A stretch of 64,000 nucleotides of DNA, taken from Tetradesmus obliquus (taxonomy: Eukaryota; Chlorophyta; Chlorophyceae; Sphaeropleales; Scenedesmaceae). Below, piece after piece: positions 1-11,648 of this stretch. Under the pieces are notes generated by a model. It did not search any database. It was not told the DNA's origin and saw only the letters and a program-made list of their open reading frames with translations. Location of the stretch: positions 1,178,001 through 1,242,000 of the forward strand of contig CP126202.1 in the NCBI GenBank assembly GCA_030272155.1. Direction: 5' to 3'. The first letter of the stretch is position 1, and each line of letters begins with the position of its first letter. The position numbers and the translations under genes were made by a program.

Positions 1-11
1 TAATTTGAATT

Positions 12-851
12 ATGCAGGCTGTCGAGCTGACAGACGACCAGCTGGTGCTGCTCAAAGCTGCCTGGCACAAGACAGCTGCCGACAGGTCAGCGCTGCTGCA
101 GCAGCACAGCGAGCTGGCAGCACGGCTGCTGCAGCTGCAGCAGGCTGGCGACCAGCAGCGGCAGCAGTTTGCGCGCGGCATGCAGGCAGCATTCCAGCGC
201 AACTACTGCTATTACTTGGAGCCGTGCACAGGGCTGTGGCTGCAGCAGCAGCAGCAGCAGATGTGGCATGGGCGGTGTGGCAGCTTAGAGGCCTGCGCAG
301 ATGCTGCGGCGGCAGCAGCTATGCTGGCTGATGGACTGATGTTGCCGATTAGCAGCAGCAGCACTGCTTGGCACACTCCTGGCCTGCAGCAGCAGCAGCA
401 CAGTGCCGCGTTTGTGCAGGCGTGCATGCACACCGGCAATGTGCAGCCGATCATGTGCCCACCTGTGCTGCCAGCAGCAGCAGCAGCAGCAGACAGCAAG
501 TGTGCTGGCATTCGGCAAGCCTGCAGTAGCTCCTGTTCTCATTCTTCCAGTGTCTCTGGCTCTACCAGCTGGCAGGACAAAGCAGCAGCAACAGCAGCAG
601 TGACAGCATGTCAGGTTGCCACTGACCCAGATCTGCTGCTTGATGCTGGCGGTGCAGAGCAGCAGCAGCTTGAGGGTGAAATGAAGAAGTTGCTGAACGC
701 GGCAGGTGTGCTGCACTTCACGCAGCACCTGCAGATGTATAATGTGCTGAGCCGCAAGCAGCTGGCGGCTGCTGCAGTTGCTGCTTGGCCGTGGCAGTTT
801 GACCCAGCTGCGCTGTGCGAGGCGCTGGACGGCATGGGCTGGGCGGTGTGA
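12..851 (+). CDS. 3' end of an unrecognised Gln/Ala-rich protein gene (partial)
   Basis: I do not recognise the family. The open frame runs from the window edge to a TGA at 849-851. The first bases (tatgcag then GCT at 18) look like a splice acceptor, so this is probably the last exon of a gene starting outside the window; a start at the ATG at 12 is the alternative. The first 55 residues are Leu/Gln/Ala-rich and look helical (ELTDDQLVLLKAAWHKTAAD, then repeated L-L-Q-L-Q-Q), which could be a coiled coil or the tail of a bZIP-type factor. A more ordered stretch follows (NYCYYLEPCTGLWLQ), then Gln, Ala and Ser runs coded by CAG/GCA repeats. The last 40 residues (about from GEMKKLLNAAGVLHFTQHL) are again non-repetitive. 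The final 50 coding bases with the stop codon are repeated twice more downstream. Confidence 0.5.
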   Translation: MQAVELTDDQLVLLKAAWHKTAADRSALLQQHSELAARLLQLQQAGDQQRQQFARGMQAAFQRNYCYYLEPCTGLWLQQQQQQMWHGRCGSLEACADAAAAAAMLADGLMLPISSSSTAWHTPGLQQQQHSAAFVQACMHTGNVQPIMCPPVLPAAAAAADSKCAGIRQACSSSCSHSSSVSGSTSWQDKAAATAAVTACQVATDPDLLLDAGGAEQQQLEGEMKKLLNAAGVLHFTQHLQMYNVLSRKQLAAAAVAAWPWQFDPAALCEALDGMGWAV

Positions 852-1118
852 AGTTCACACTGACTGGGAACAGGCCGACTGTGAAGTTCACAGTTCAGGC
901 CAACGGCAATTTCACCCAGCTGCCCTGTGCGAGGCGCGGGACGACATGGGCTGGGTGGTGTGAAGTTCACACTGGACAGATACAGGCCGACTGTGAAGTT
1001 CACAGTTAAGGCCCAACTGCAGTGTGACCCCGCTGCCCTGTGCGAGGCGCTGGACGACATGCGCTGGGCGGTGTGATGTTCACACTCGCCAGATGCAGGC
1101 AGACTGTGAAGTTCACAG
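797..1118 (+). repeat. three tandem copies (112-113 bp) of the gene's 3' end, with six 15-bp palindromes
   Basis: The last coding bases of the upstream gene (reading DPAALCEALDGMGWAV and stop) recur at about 909-960 and 1023-1075 with a few changes. Each unit carries two perfect or near-perfect odd palindromes. GTGTGAAGTTCACAC lies at 846-860 and 958-972, with a one-base variant (central GATG) at 1071-1085. CTGTGAAGTTCACAG lies at 879-893, 991-1005 and 1104-1118. The first palindrome overlaps the stop codon. These copies would lie in the 3' UTR. Confidence 0.9.
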
Positions 1119-1129
1119 TTGCCAGGGAT

Positions 1130-2325
1130 AGGCAGACTTGAATCGTACAGTCCAGTTCTATCGTGTCTTTTGGCAGCTCTGTTACACTCTTCTCTCGCAG
1201 CATGCGCTGCAGCGGATGCACTGACTGTGCAGCTGCTGCGCGGGACGTGTTGTTAGTAGGCAGCTGGGCAGCAGCAGGGCCAGGGTATGTGCTGGTCAGC
1301 ACACATGCAACCGCAGCTTAACTGCATGTGACAGCAGATACATCTGCACATAGTCGCAGCTGTATCTGCGTGTGGAGGAGGTGCAGTCATGGGCTGTTGT
1401 GCTGACTGGATCCAGCAAAGGATTTGATCTAGCATCTGATCAAACATCTGGCAGATCTGGGTTGTCAGTCGGATAGTATGGCGGCTTAGACGGCCAGCAT
1501 TGGGCAGTGTTCAGACTGCCAGCAGTTGGCAATGCTAGCATTGTAGTAGCTTGATACTGCCTGGTCTGCTGCGTTACGTGGCTCATGCATGCTCAGTGTG
1601 TATGCAGCAGCTGGTCCCAGCCTTGCAGTTGGGTCTGGCCTTTACGTTCGGCGTCTCTGTTTCACGCATTGCCGCATGCATTGCGCAGCACTCAAAGTTT
1701 GGCGTCTCTGTTTCATGCATTGGCGTCTGTGCTTGTTGCTTGGATCTGTTGTTTGCAGTTTGTTTAGAGAGTCAGGGATGGGGTCTGCATGTTGTGTACG
1801 ACGTGCGAATGGCACGTTGCTCTACGCACATGCAACAGCACTGGATACCGGGTTCATATCAGTCCGCGCTTGCGTCGCAAGGACTGCCTCTGTTGCATTC
1901 AGCAACACCCCCGCTGTCAGCTGTGGTCCCACAGCCGGTCGTGGCTGGGTGCGGTTTCTGTACCTTGAAAGGCACTGCTGCACTGAAACCAAACTAAAAT
2001 GGCCATGGAACGGTGTTTCTGGGAGTCGGGTCCACACATGGGTGGCACTGACTTGAACTAGAACACGTGTGAGTGCCGTCTGATTGTTCGCTGCCTTGGA
2101 TTTGCAGCAGCTGTGGACGTGCTTACTGCATGCTGTTGCTCCTAGCTGCATGCGCGGCTGGTGTGGTGTCTGCAGCAAGGGCCGCTTTTCCGCTTTTGGA
2201 GGACTGCGTTTAGGTTTTTTTTTACATATGTTGCACCCAGCAACACACTGGGCGCAAGGGATCTGCCGAGTTGCAGAGGGGCCGGCGTGAGGCCAAATTG
2301 AGCATCACCCGTCCATGTGATGGCC
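1130..2325. other. no gene seen
   Basis: About 1.2 kb with only short, low-complexity open frames and no recognisable protein match or splice-site chain. It is probably the rest of the 3' UTR plus intergenic DNA. Confidence 0.5.
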
Positions 2326-2529
2326 GCATTTCCTGCATGCCAGCGGCTGCATTTCCCGCATGCCGGCGGCTGCGTTTTCTGCAGGCCAGCGGCTGCATTT
2401 CCTGCATGCCGGCGGCTGCATTTCCTGCATGCCAGCGGCTGCATTTCCTGCAAGCCCGCTGCATCTCCTGCATGCCAGCGCCTGCAATTCCTGCATGCCA
2501 GCGGCTGCATTTCCTGCATGCCAGCGACT
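2326..2529. repeat. 23-bp minisatellite, about 9 copies
   Basis: The unit is close to GCATTTCCTGCATGCCAGC plus GGCT. Copies differ by a few substitutions (CCGG for CCAG, CAGG for CATG), and one copy near 2450 is shortened. It is open in several frames simply because it is repetitive; I do not call a protein here. Confidence 0.9.
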
Positions 2530-2583
2530 TGCTGAGCATGCATGGGATGCACGGGATTGTGTGATTGTCCCACCAGGTGCACT

Positions 2584-3075
2584 TAGCACCTTACTGAGCA
2601 CATTGTGCAGCCTAGGAATGCTGCTTGCGCACACAAAAGTGTGTTGCATGCGCGTGCCGGCTGTCGACAGCACTACATTGGGGTTGTGGAGCGTGTTCCA
2701 CCCTTTGGCACCTTACTTAGCACATTGTGCAGCCTACGGCATGCTGCATGCGCACACAAAAAGTGTGTTGCGTGCGCGTGCGGGCTGTCGACAGCACTAC
2801 TTTGGGGTTGTGGAGCGTGTTCCACCCTTTGGCACCTTACTTAGCACATTGTGCAGCCTACGGCATGCTGCATGCGCACACAAAAAGTGTGTTGCGTGCG
2901 CGTGCGGGCTGTCGACAGCACTACTTTGGGGTTGTGGAGCATGTTCCACCCTTTGGCACCTTACTTAGCACATTGTGCAGCCTACGGCATGCTGCGTGCG
3001 CACACAAAACGTGTGTTGCATGCGGTTGCCGGCTGCCAATAGCATTACTGTGGGATTGTTGAGTGTGTTCCACCT
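2584..3075. repeat. 124-bp tandem repeat, four copies
   Basis: The marker GGCACCTTACTTAGCAC occurs at 2707, 2831 and 2955, exactly 124 bp apart, with a diverged first copy near 2584. The inner copies are nearly identical. Each unit contains GTCGACAG and a run of alternating CG/TG. No coding sense was found. Confidence 0.9.
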
Positions 3076-4078
3076 TTGGCGGGCCGCTCTGGGTCTCTCT
3101 ACGTGTACTGATATGCTAGTAGTTTTTTTCATTGTGTGGTGCTTGCACTGATGCGTTAGCTCTTTGCTGTGTAGCTTCTTAGCATCGCTGCCTCTTGCCT
3201 TATTGTGGCAGGGCCATTACATTCTTACGCATTTACTTAGGCTATGCCGTCTGCATGCACTCTGTGCCTATCCTGTGGCTAGTTTGCATGTGTGCTTATG
3301 ACAGGCTACAGTCTGAGCCGAGAGCACTTTTGGGGTACTGAGGTTGCTTTTGTCGCACCTGATGCGCCCACAGCGCGACTAAGTGCAACTGTTGCTGCTG
3401 TGAGCATGTTTGCATATGACAGGCTGCACTGTGATCTGCGAGCATGTTAGGGGCACTGACGTTGCTTTTCTCACAGCTGATGCGCTCACAGTTTGACGAA
3501 CTGCAACTATTAGTACTGTGTGGCGCCCTCTACCTGTTCACTATGCATGGCTTTGCTGCTTCCTGGGGGCACTCAGCAGCTTGGCTTGCTGCAGAGATCA
3601 CTGCCTGCGTCCTTCATCGTGCTACGTTGTCATCACTAAGTTGATGGCATCTTGCTCGGCACCTCTCACGTTCCCTTACATGTGGGGGATGCAGCTGTGT
3701 GTGCTGCTGGTCGCGTTGGCTTGGCTGCACTGGTCTCTTCAGGGCGGTGGAAGGAGGATGTCTGTCAGCGCTCGATGCAGTGCTGGCTTGGTTGCACTGG
3801 TCTCATTAGGGCGGTGGGGGGAGGGCGTCTGTCAGCGCTTAATGCAACGCTGGCGCAGGCTTCAAATGCTGCGGAATGCTGAACGTTTGGGGTTCGCCTC
3901 AATCCTGCTTCTGTTTTGTCTACTTTCCCGGCTGTTTGTCAGGGCTTGGGCAGTAACGGCAGAGGTGCGGTTCAGGCGGGGTGTTGCGGTACTAACCATT
4001 GGTAGGCGGCATTGCGGTACGGCTGGCGCAGCCAGCTGCTGGTGATGTTTGTTTTACAGCTGTTTTTGTGGGTGGGCA

Positions 4079-4161
<83 letters not shown>

Positions 4162-4166
4162 TGTGT
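4079..4166. repeat. (GTGC)n microsatellite
   Basis: A short GT run leads into an almost pure GTGC/TGCG tetranucleotide repeat of about 72 bp. Confidence 0.95.
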
Positions 4167-7100
4167 TTGGAATATGTGAGGGTCGTGGACACGCTCTCGT
4201 GCTGCGGCAGTGCACGTGTGTGCTTGTCTGTGTGTGGGGGGGTGGTCTAGAGTGGTGGTGCTGCTGTCAGTCTGGCTTAGCGCATTCATTTAGCATGCGG
4301 ATGCTGCATACACACTAGGAGGGCCTAGCAATGTGTGCATTGTGTGCTATGCTTTACTTGTGTGCTGTGCGCAGCACAGCCACAAGGCTGCACGCGTGGC
4401 TTCCAAAGCGACTGTGTTATGCACACCACTGGCTACTAACTTTGGTTGCTGCGCAGGCATGTGTTGTCAGACTGCACTGCATCAGAGAACGTGCTGGCAT
4501 GGCTTTTTCCTTTGGCTTGTTGCGCCTACACCCCAAACGCGTGTGAACGCTGCTACTCTGTGTCAGCCGTTGTGGCAGTGACAGCACCAGCATCTCAGGT
4601 GGTTTGTTTTTCTTACCGCGCACCCCCCTTGGTTGCAGCAGTACACGCCAATCTGGCAGCCAGCCCATCACTACTGGCGGCTGCCACCAATTTCCCAACA
4701 GAATGAGGCAGGGGACTTTTGAGATGCACTGGGATGCATTGGCAGCATACACCTGCAGCAATGCCTGCAGGACACTGGGCATCTTTTGTGGTGCTGCAGC
4801 TGTGGCAATGGCAGCCGGTACCTTGCTTCACTTGCAGTTATGCCTTTGTGCGATCTGCATGATGGCAGTGCACACTATGTCAGGCTGTGCATACGAACAT
4901 CGTCGCATGCCTGCATGCGTGCTGGTTTGCTGGCGCCGCACCAGGCTCCACTCAATTCAGCAGCGGCCACGTTTGAGCCCAGCCCAGCTGTTTGTTTGAG
5001 GATCTGCCAGCAGCAGCAGCACTTGCCTTGCTGCTGCCATTCACCCTTCCGCTTTGCATGCATGCTCCACCTCACTTCCTGTTACGGCTCCTTGAGCATG
5101 TGGCATGCACACAGCATGTCACTGCATGGCTGCGGTGCTACCGCACAGTGGCTGGTGCGCTTGTTTGCAGCTGCGATGCAGGCCACAGCACCCACACGTT
5201 GTTACTACCAAAACGCAGCTGTTGCATTGGCACAGTGCACTGCTCCTCCCACTACTATTGCATCTCATGTGTGCACCTGGAGAGGCCAAGGTCGGTAGTT
5301 TGTTTGCTTGTTTGAGGTTGCACTTGGGTTGCTGCTGGTCTGCAGTCTGCCACAGAACACACCAGCACATGAGAAGGGGCCGCGGGTGGTGCATGTTTCA
5401 TATGCTGCAGTTGATGATTTGCATGGCGTGGATGTGAGTGAGCTGCGTCCCATGTGCGGCATCATGATAATGATGATGAAGGATGCAAGGGTGGTGACGT
5501 AGTGTGCTGCAGGGTTGCTGGTTGTTGGAGTGGCATCTACTGTGCTGCAGGTGACCGGCTGATGACTGGCTAGCCGCTGCATTTCGTGTACAACACAAGA
5601 GACGCTGCTCTGTGTGCCATGCTGCCATATATAGCATGCATAGCTGCTATGTAGCATGCATAGCTGCGATATGACGTGCCTGATATGCCTTACATGCATG
5701 CTGAGCTCAGCTGTCTGGTTGTGATCAGCTGCATGTGATCAGCCTGACTTCTTTTGTAGCCCCAGGCTGCAGACGGTCGTTTACTTACCAGTGTGCAGTG
5801 CGCATGCCTTGTGCTTTTCTGGGGTGCTGCTGGCCACATGGACTAGTAAGGAATTGCTGCATGCGTGATGCACAGCAGCAGGGGCGTGTCTGGCTGGCTG
5901 TTGGCTGGACCACTGACAACCAACTGGGTGAAATCATGCGTGGGTGCTTGCTGTGAGCAGGATGCTGTGCGCTGGCTGTGCCTACTGCACAGCAGGGGCA
6001 TGCCTGGCTGGCTGTTGGCAGGGGCTAGTCTCCTTGGGTTGGCACAAGGCGCGTCCACTCTGCTGATATCGTTATGATTACATAGCCGTGATCACATTAA
6101 TGTGATCACATTATTATGATCACACCGGCAAAACCTCTCGGTCTTTTGTGGGTGCCTGGGCAGCCACTTACGTACCCCCGGCAGGCAGCTGCATGGCATG
6201 CCGTGAGTGCTTCAACCTGGCATTTGATTTGGGCTGCTCCTGCTGCACAGCAGGGTGCTTCTGCAGCTGGATGCTGCACAGCTGCTGCTGCTGGCAGCGT
6301 TTACTACTCACATGCATGTGCGCAACATACTGACCGTGCTGTAGCTGCTTGGGGGCAGCCAAGCAGAGGATGTGTGGTGCCGTGCTGCTGCTGCTTGCAG
6401 CGCTGGCAGTTGCGCTCACATGCACGGCACGGTGACAATGCTGTGGCTGCTTGTGGTCGGCCGGCAGTCAATGTGTGCAGCGGCATTGCACCCGTGCAAG
6501 TGTGCGCATGCGCTGTTGCTAACAAAGTGATCTGCATTTTGCTTGTAAGAGGGCTAGCTGTGGTGTGACCCATTGCACGACATGCGCGGCATGCTGGCAG
6601 TGTGATCTGGGTGATTTGCTTGCAGCTCCAAACTTGCGTGGCCTGCGCATCAAATGCTTTGCTGTACGTGTCTGCCAATTGCCGTGGCACATGCAACTGC
6701 AGGCCGTGCGGAAAGCGTATGGGGGGAATCAGCGGGGGCGGGGCAGTGTGGCTTGTTGATTGCACCCCTACTATGTAGTACCTGTGTGCTGCTGGGTCGC
6801 ACAGCATACTTGAATACTGCTGCGGCGGCGGCAGCAGCGCATCGCTGTTGGCTGCATAACTATGCATTCCACATGTTGCGCCTGACAGATGCATGCAGGG
6901 CGGATCCTGCAAGGAGCATGTGCTGTATGTTTTCTGTGCATGCACGGTTGTGCTTGCTATCTGGTCATCAGGCACTGCTTGATGTGGCACCGTCGCCAAT
7001 CGGAAGTAGTGGGTAGAAAGCAGGTCTTGCTGCTTCTACTGCTGTGGTGCATCATGCACACCATACACGATGTATGCAAGGTGACTGGAAAACCGCAGCT

Positions 7101-7943
7101 GCCTTCAATGCAGCTCACATTCAATGTTTGAATGTGGCTCCGTGTGCACACATGATTCACGAATTGTGTGTTACAAATTCAGTGGGAAGGCTTGATGGAG
7201 GACGTCCAATGATTGGCAAACCCCATCAGCTTTGGTGTTGGGCAGTTGTTGCAGACAAAGTAAAGGTAAAGGGATCGTGTTATTGCAGACAAGGTAAAGG
7301 GAAGGGTTGACTGCTCTCCTGCAGCAACGTTTTGTTGTGGCGATGTGAATGTGGCAAGTTGCTGGATCTGCAGTGTCTAGCCTGCAAGCATGCATGCCCG
7401 AGGCGTGTGGTAATGCAGCGTTGGCGGCACTTAAGCACAACTGCAGCACAAAAGGCAGCCATTGCTGATTCACCATGCCCTGTAACCAACGCGGAACGTT
7501 GTAGAACGTGCTCTGGCCACCATACACCACTCGATGCCTGGCTGAGGACACCATGACCACCAGCACTAGCAGGGGTTGACCGATCCTGTTTAGTGCATCG
7601 ACAGGGGGTTGAAGCAGATAATATCCAGAATTAACGGACTAAAAGAGCAGAGGTAAGCGTTTACATCGGTGGTCGCGGTCAGCGTGGGATAGATGTGGTT
7701 GATTGAGCAGTTTGAATGAACGGGTGCCTGTTACAACGAATCAGGCACAGCCACGGCCAAACTAAGAATGGACTCGCATCCCCCGTTATCGACGAACATT
7801 AGGGACGCATGGAACGATTGGCTTACATCAGCCCACCAGCTGAAAGTTGCTGCCTCATTCAACATCAGACAGCTGTCGAGCCGGCACAGCACCTGCATGA
7901 TGCGAACGCAAGCTGAGTGAATAACCAGCTAAGTGCAGCAATC
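4167..7943. other. intergenic DNA and LCB1 upstream flank, no gene seen
   Basis: Nearly 3.8 kb where open frames are short, overlap in many frames and do not form splice-compatible chains. The only structured element I see is a palindrome cluster at 6088-6124. The last 380 bp before 7944 should hold the LCB1 promoter and 5' UTR, but I recognise no specific site. Confidence 0.5.
6088..6124. repeat. cluster of AT-rich palindromes (GTGATCAC family)
   Basis: 6088-6109 is a perfect 22-bp palindrome whose left half is GTGATCACATT. Its right part is reused in a second inverted repeat, TGTGATCA (6101-6108) with TGATCACA (6117-6124). The patch is AT-rich compared with its surroundings. It could form a cruciform or bind a dimeric protein; nothing shows which. 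Confidence 0.8.
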
Positions 7944-10900
7944 ATGGCTAAGGGCTCTGCTGGCGCCAGGGCGTCGCCGGGCTTGGCGCTGGCAGCAGTG
8001 GCAGCACTCGCAGCAGTCCTGCTGGTCAGCAGGGCGCCCCAGCCAGAGGTCCTGCAGCAGCTCAAAGATAGCTTTATGCAGGAAGACTTGGCTGCTGTGC
8101 GGGAGTTCCTGCGGCACCCCACACTGGCCAAGGCAAGAGCAGGAGCAGTAGAGTTTTGGGAAATCATAGGGCCGGGCGGCAGACTGCATCCAGGATGGTT
8201 TCTGGAGCACAAAGGCCACATCGTAATAGAGGGCCTGCTGATGGTCATCATAGTCGTGATGCTGCTGCAAAGCCGATTCTACCCGCGCACAACAGAGGAT
8301 GAGGACGCTCTGACAGACAAGGTGGGGTGCTGCTGGCGGTTGAGGCGCCATGTTCTGCTTCTGCTGTGCCGCGCATGCTGCTGTGAAAGTACTGCTGTGA
8401 ACACCGGCTCGCAAGCATTTGGATGCTGCCTGCGCGTCCTGCAGCATCACTGCATGGTGCAGCGAGACAGCTGGCGGTTATCAGACACCCAGCACTGCAA
8501 CTAGCCGTGAGCGCCGCGTGTCATTTGCTCAGTGCAGCGCATGCACGCTACAGCTGCAGCAGTTACATGCTCGCAGCCTCGAACCTTAGCAGTATATGTA
8601 AGGCGAGCCCCTGCGGTGCAATGGCTTGCAGGAGATTGACGCCTTGTGCCAGGAGTGGGAGCCGCAGCCTCTGGTGCCAGACATCAGTGAGGAGGACTAC
8701 CGGCCAGAGCCGCCCCTGGTGCAGAGGTGAACACAGAAGCAGCAGCAGTAGCAGAGCCAGCAATAGCAGAGCCAGCAGCAGCAGACCCAGCAGAAGCAGA
8801 GCCAGCAGCAGCTTCAGCAGTTGCTCGCCGTCGCACAGTACCTGCAGTGCAAGCCGCGTTGCAGAGGAGTGACTGCTTGCAGCTGAGCCTGTTGCGTACC
8901 AGGCGCAATTGCTGTTGATTGCAGCACATGTGGTCAACGCTTTCTTCGTGCAACTACGCTCGGCACGTTGACTGTCTCATCCTGGTTTCCTGCAAGCAAG
9001 GCTAGGTGTTGACACTATTCTTGCACTGCAGCAGCATTTGCCTAATGTTGTCTTGTCATCTCCTGTGCCAACCCTGACAATGTAGCAACCGCACCAGGCT
9101 GCGGACCCTCTCTGCTTAATTGTGCCTTTATCATGTTGCCTCCTTCTCGCCTTCTGCTGCAGCCGTGAGGGCTCCTGCTATGAGGTGCTGGTCAACGGGC
9201 AGCCAGCGCTGAACCTCCTGTGCTGCTGCTTTCTCCACGTTTGCATTTTTTGTTTTGCAGCCGTGAGGGCTCCTGCTATGAGGTGCTGGTCAACGGGCAG
9301 CCAGCGCTGAACTACTTGTGCTGCTGCTTGCCCCACGTTTGCATTCTCTGTTTTGCAGCCGTGAGGGCTCCTGCTATGAGGTGCTGGTCAACGGGCAGCC
9401 AGCGCTGAACCTGGCCTGCGCTGACTTCCTGGGGCTGGGCAACGATGCAGACGTGCAGGTGCGCGGAGCAGCAGGGAACAGCAGCACATAGTTTTGGGGG
9501 GCTGGGCATTGATGCAGACGTGCAGCAGCAGGGGGCAGCAGCGCAGAACTTTTGGGGCTGCGCAATGATGCAGACGTGCAGGTGTGCGCAGCAGCAGGGT
9601 GGAACAGCTGTCAATTTGGTCAGGAGTTGCGGAGGCAGCAGTGCATTACGGCATGACATTACTACAGCGGCAGTGCAAGCAAGAGCATGTGACAAGCAGC
9701 CACAGCAGTTGCACTACAACAAAGTGTTTGAAGCGTTTTGCGCTTGTTAGAACTATGATGCGGTTTGTTTGGCAGGGATGGAAGCAGCCGCAGACTGTAT
9801 CGGTAGCGAAAAGACAGCAACTAACGCAAGACTTGTTTTGCCAACCGCATGCCGTGCTGTTGTGAAGTCCAGCTGTTGTATCAGGCTGCCGTGCGATGGC
9901 TCATCCTGCTGTGTTGTGTGGTTCCATGTTGCATTGAGTTACCCTCGCCCATGCCTTATGATGTGCATGTCCCTGTTGTCTGCTCTGCTGCGCAGCAGCG
10001 TGCGCGGCAGGCCGTTGAGTGCTACAGGTGTTACCTCAGTCTTGCCATGCTGTGCTATGTGTTGACATGTCGTCTGCTGTGACCGCCGATGGCTTTTCTT
10101 CCTGCAGCGGCGTGCGCGGGAGACCGTTGAGCGCTACAGGTGTCACCTCAGTCTTTCCCTGCTGTGCTATGTGTTGACGAGTCTTCTGCTCCGACTGCCG
10201 ATGGCTGTTAATCCTGCAGCGGCGTGCGCGGGAGACCGTAGAGCGCTACGGTGTCGGCTCCTGCGGGCCGCGAGGGTTCTACGGCACGTTTGATGTGCAC
10301 CTGGAGCTGGAAGAAGCACTGGCTAAATACATGGGGCAGGAGGAGGCCATCATCTACAGGTGGGCCGTGGAGACAGCCGCGTGCGGCTGCTGGTTGTGCG
10401 CGTACAACTGCTGCTGCTGCTGCTGCCGCGGCCGCAGTTACAACATCAGCACGGTTGCCAGTGTCATCCCGGCTTTCGCATCCCATTTAGGACATCCTTG
10501 TGCTGTTTTTGTTTATTTCTCATATGGTCACCGCTGCTGCTGCTGCTGCTGCTGCCGCTGCTGCAGTTACGACATCAGCACCATCGCCAGCGTCATCCCA
10601 GCTTTTGCAAGCCGCCAAGACATCCTGGTGATGTTTCCGTCTATTTCTCATATGGTCACCGCTGCTGCTGTTGCCGCTGCTGCAGTTACGACATCAGCAC
10701 CATTGCCAGCGTGATCCCAGCTTTTGCAAGCCGCCAAGACATCCTGGTGCTGTTTCCGTTTATTTCTCATATGGTCACCGCTGCTGCTGCTGCTGCCGCT
10801 GCCGCAGTTACGACATCAGCACGATTGCCAGCATGATCCCAGCTTTTGCCAGCCGCCAAGACATCCTGGTGCTGTTTCAGTTTCTTCCTCATGTGTTCAC

Positions 10901-11615
10901 CGCTGCTGCTGCTGCTGCCGCTGCTGCAGTTACGACATCAGCACCATCGCCAGCGTGATCGCAACTTTTGCAAGCCGCCAGGACATCCTGGTGCTGTTTC
11001 CGTTTATTTCTCATATGGTCACGGCTGCTGCTGCTGCTGCTGCAGTTATGACATCAGCACGATCGCCAGCGTGATCCCAGCTTTTGCAAGCCGCCAAGAC
11101 ATCCTAGTGCTAGATGAGGGAGTGTCCTACCCCATCCAGCAGGGCGCAAAGCTGTCCCGTGCGCGCGTGCACTGGTTCAAGCACAACGACATGGCCAGCC
11201 TAGAAGCACTGCTGCAGAGGATAGAGGAGGACGAGAGGCGCGAGCGGTGAGCAATCCGGCTACATAGGTTATGTTCTTCAGCAGCAGCAGCAGCAGCAGC
11301 ACTGGTTCAAGTACAATGACATGGCCAGCCTAGAAGCACTGCTGCGGAGGATAGAGGAGGACGAGAGGCGCAACGCGAGCGGTGAGTATTTAACTTCGCA
11401 TTTCTAAGCGTCTCAGCAGCAGCAGCAGCAGCAGTAGCATTGATCAAGGCACAATGCTATAGCTGTCCTGAATCTCTGCAGGGGCCACTGCGGTGTGTCA
11501 CGTCCGTCGCTGCTGCTGCTGCTGCTGCTGCTGCTTTGCAGGGCGCCGCTGTGCCGCAAGATTATTGTGGTGGAGGGCGTGTACGCCAACGGCGGCGACA
11601 TGTAAACTAAGCAGC

Positions 11616-11648
<33 letters not shown>

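Noticed and set aside
2326..2529. regular short repeats as a CRISPR array
   Set aside because: Units are contiguous with no unique spacers and the genome is eukaryotic; it is a minisatellite.
2142..3062. long Cys/His/Ala-rich open frames on both strands
   Set aside because: They are open in several frames at once only because the DNA is a tandem repeat; no protein-like composition or splice context.
6101..6124. TGTGATCACA resembling a bacterial CRP operator
   Set aside because: The window is eukaryotic nuclear DNA and the site is far from any start codon.
9122..9408. separate small genes coding the [17 protein letters not shown] repeats
   Set aside because: They are partial copies of LCB1 exon 3 without donors or starts of their own.
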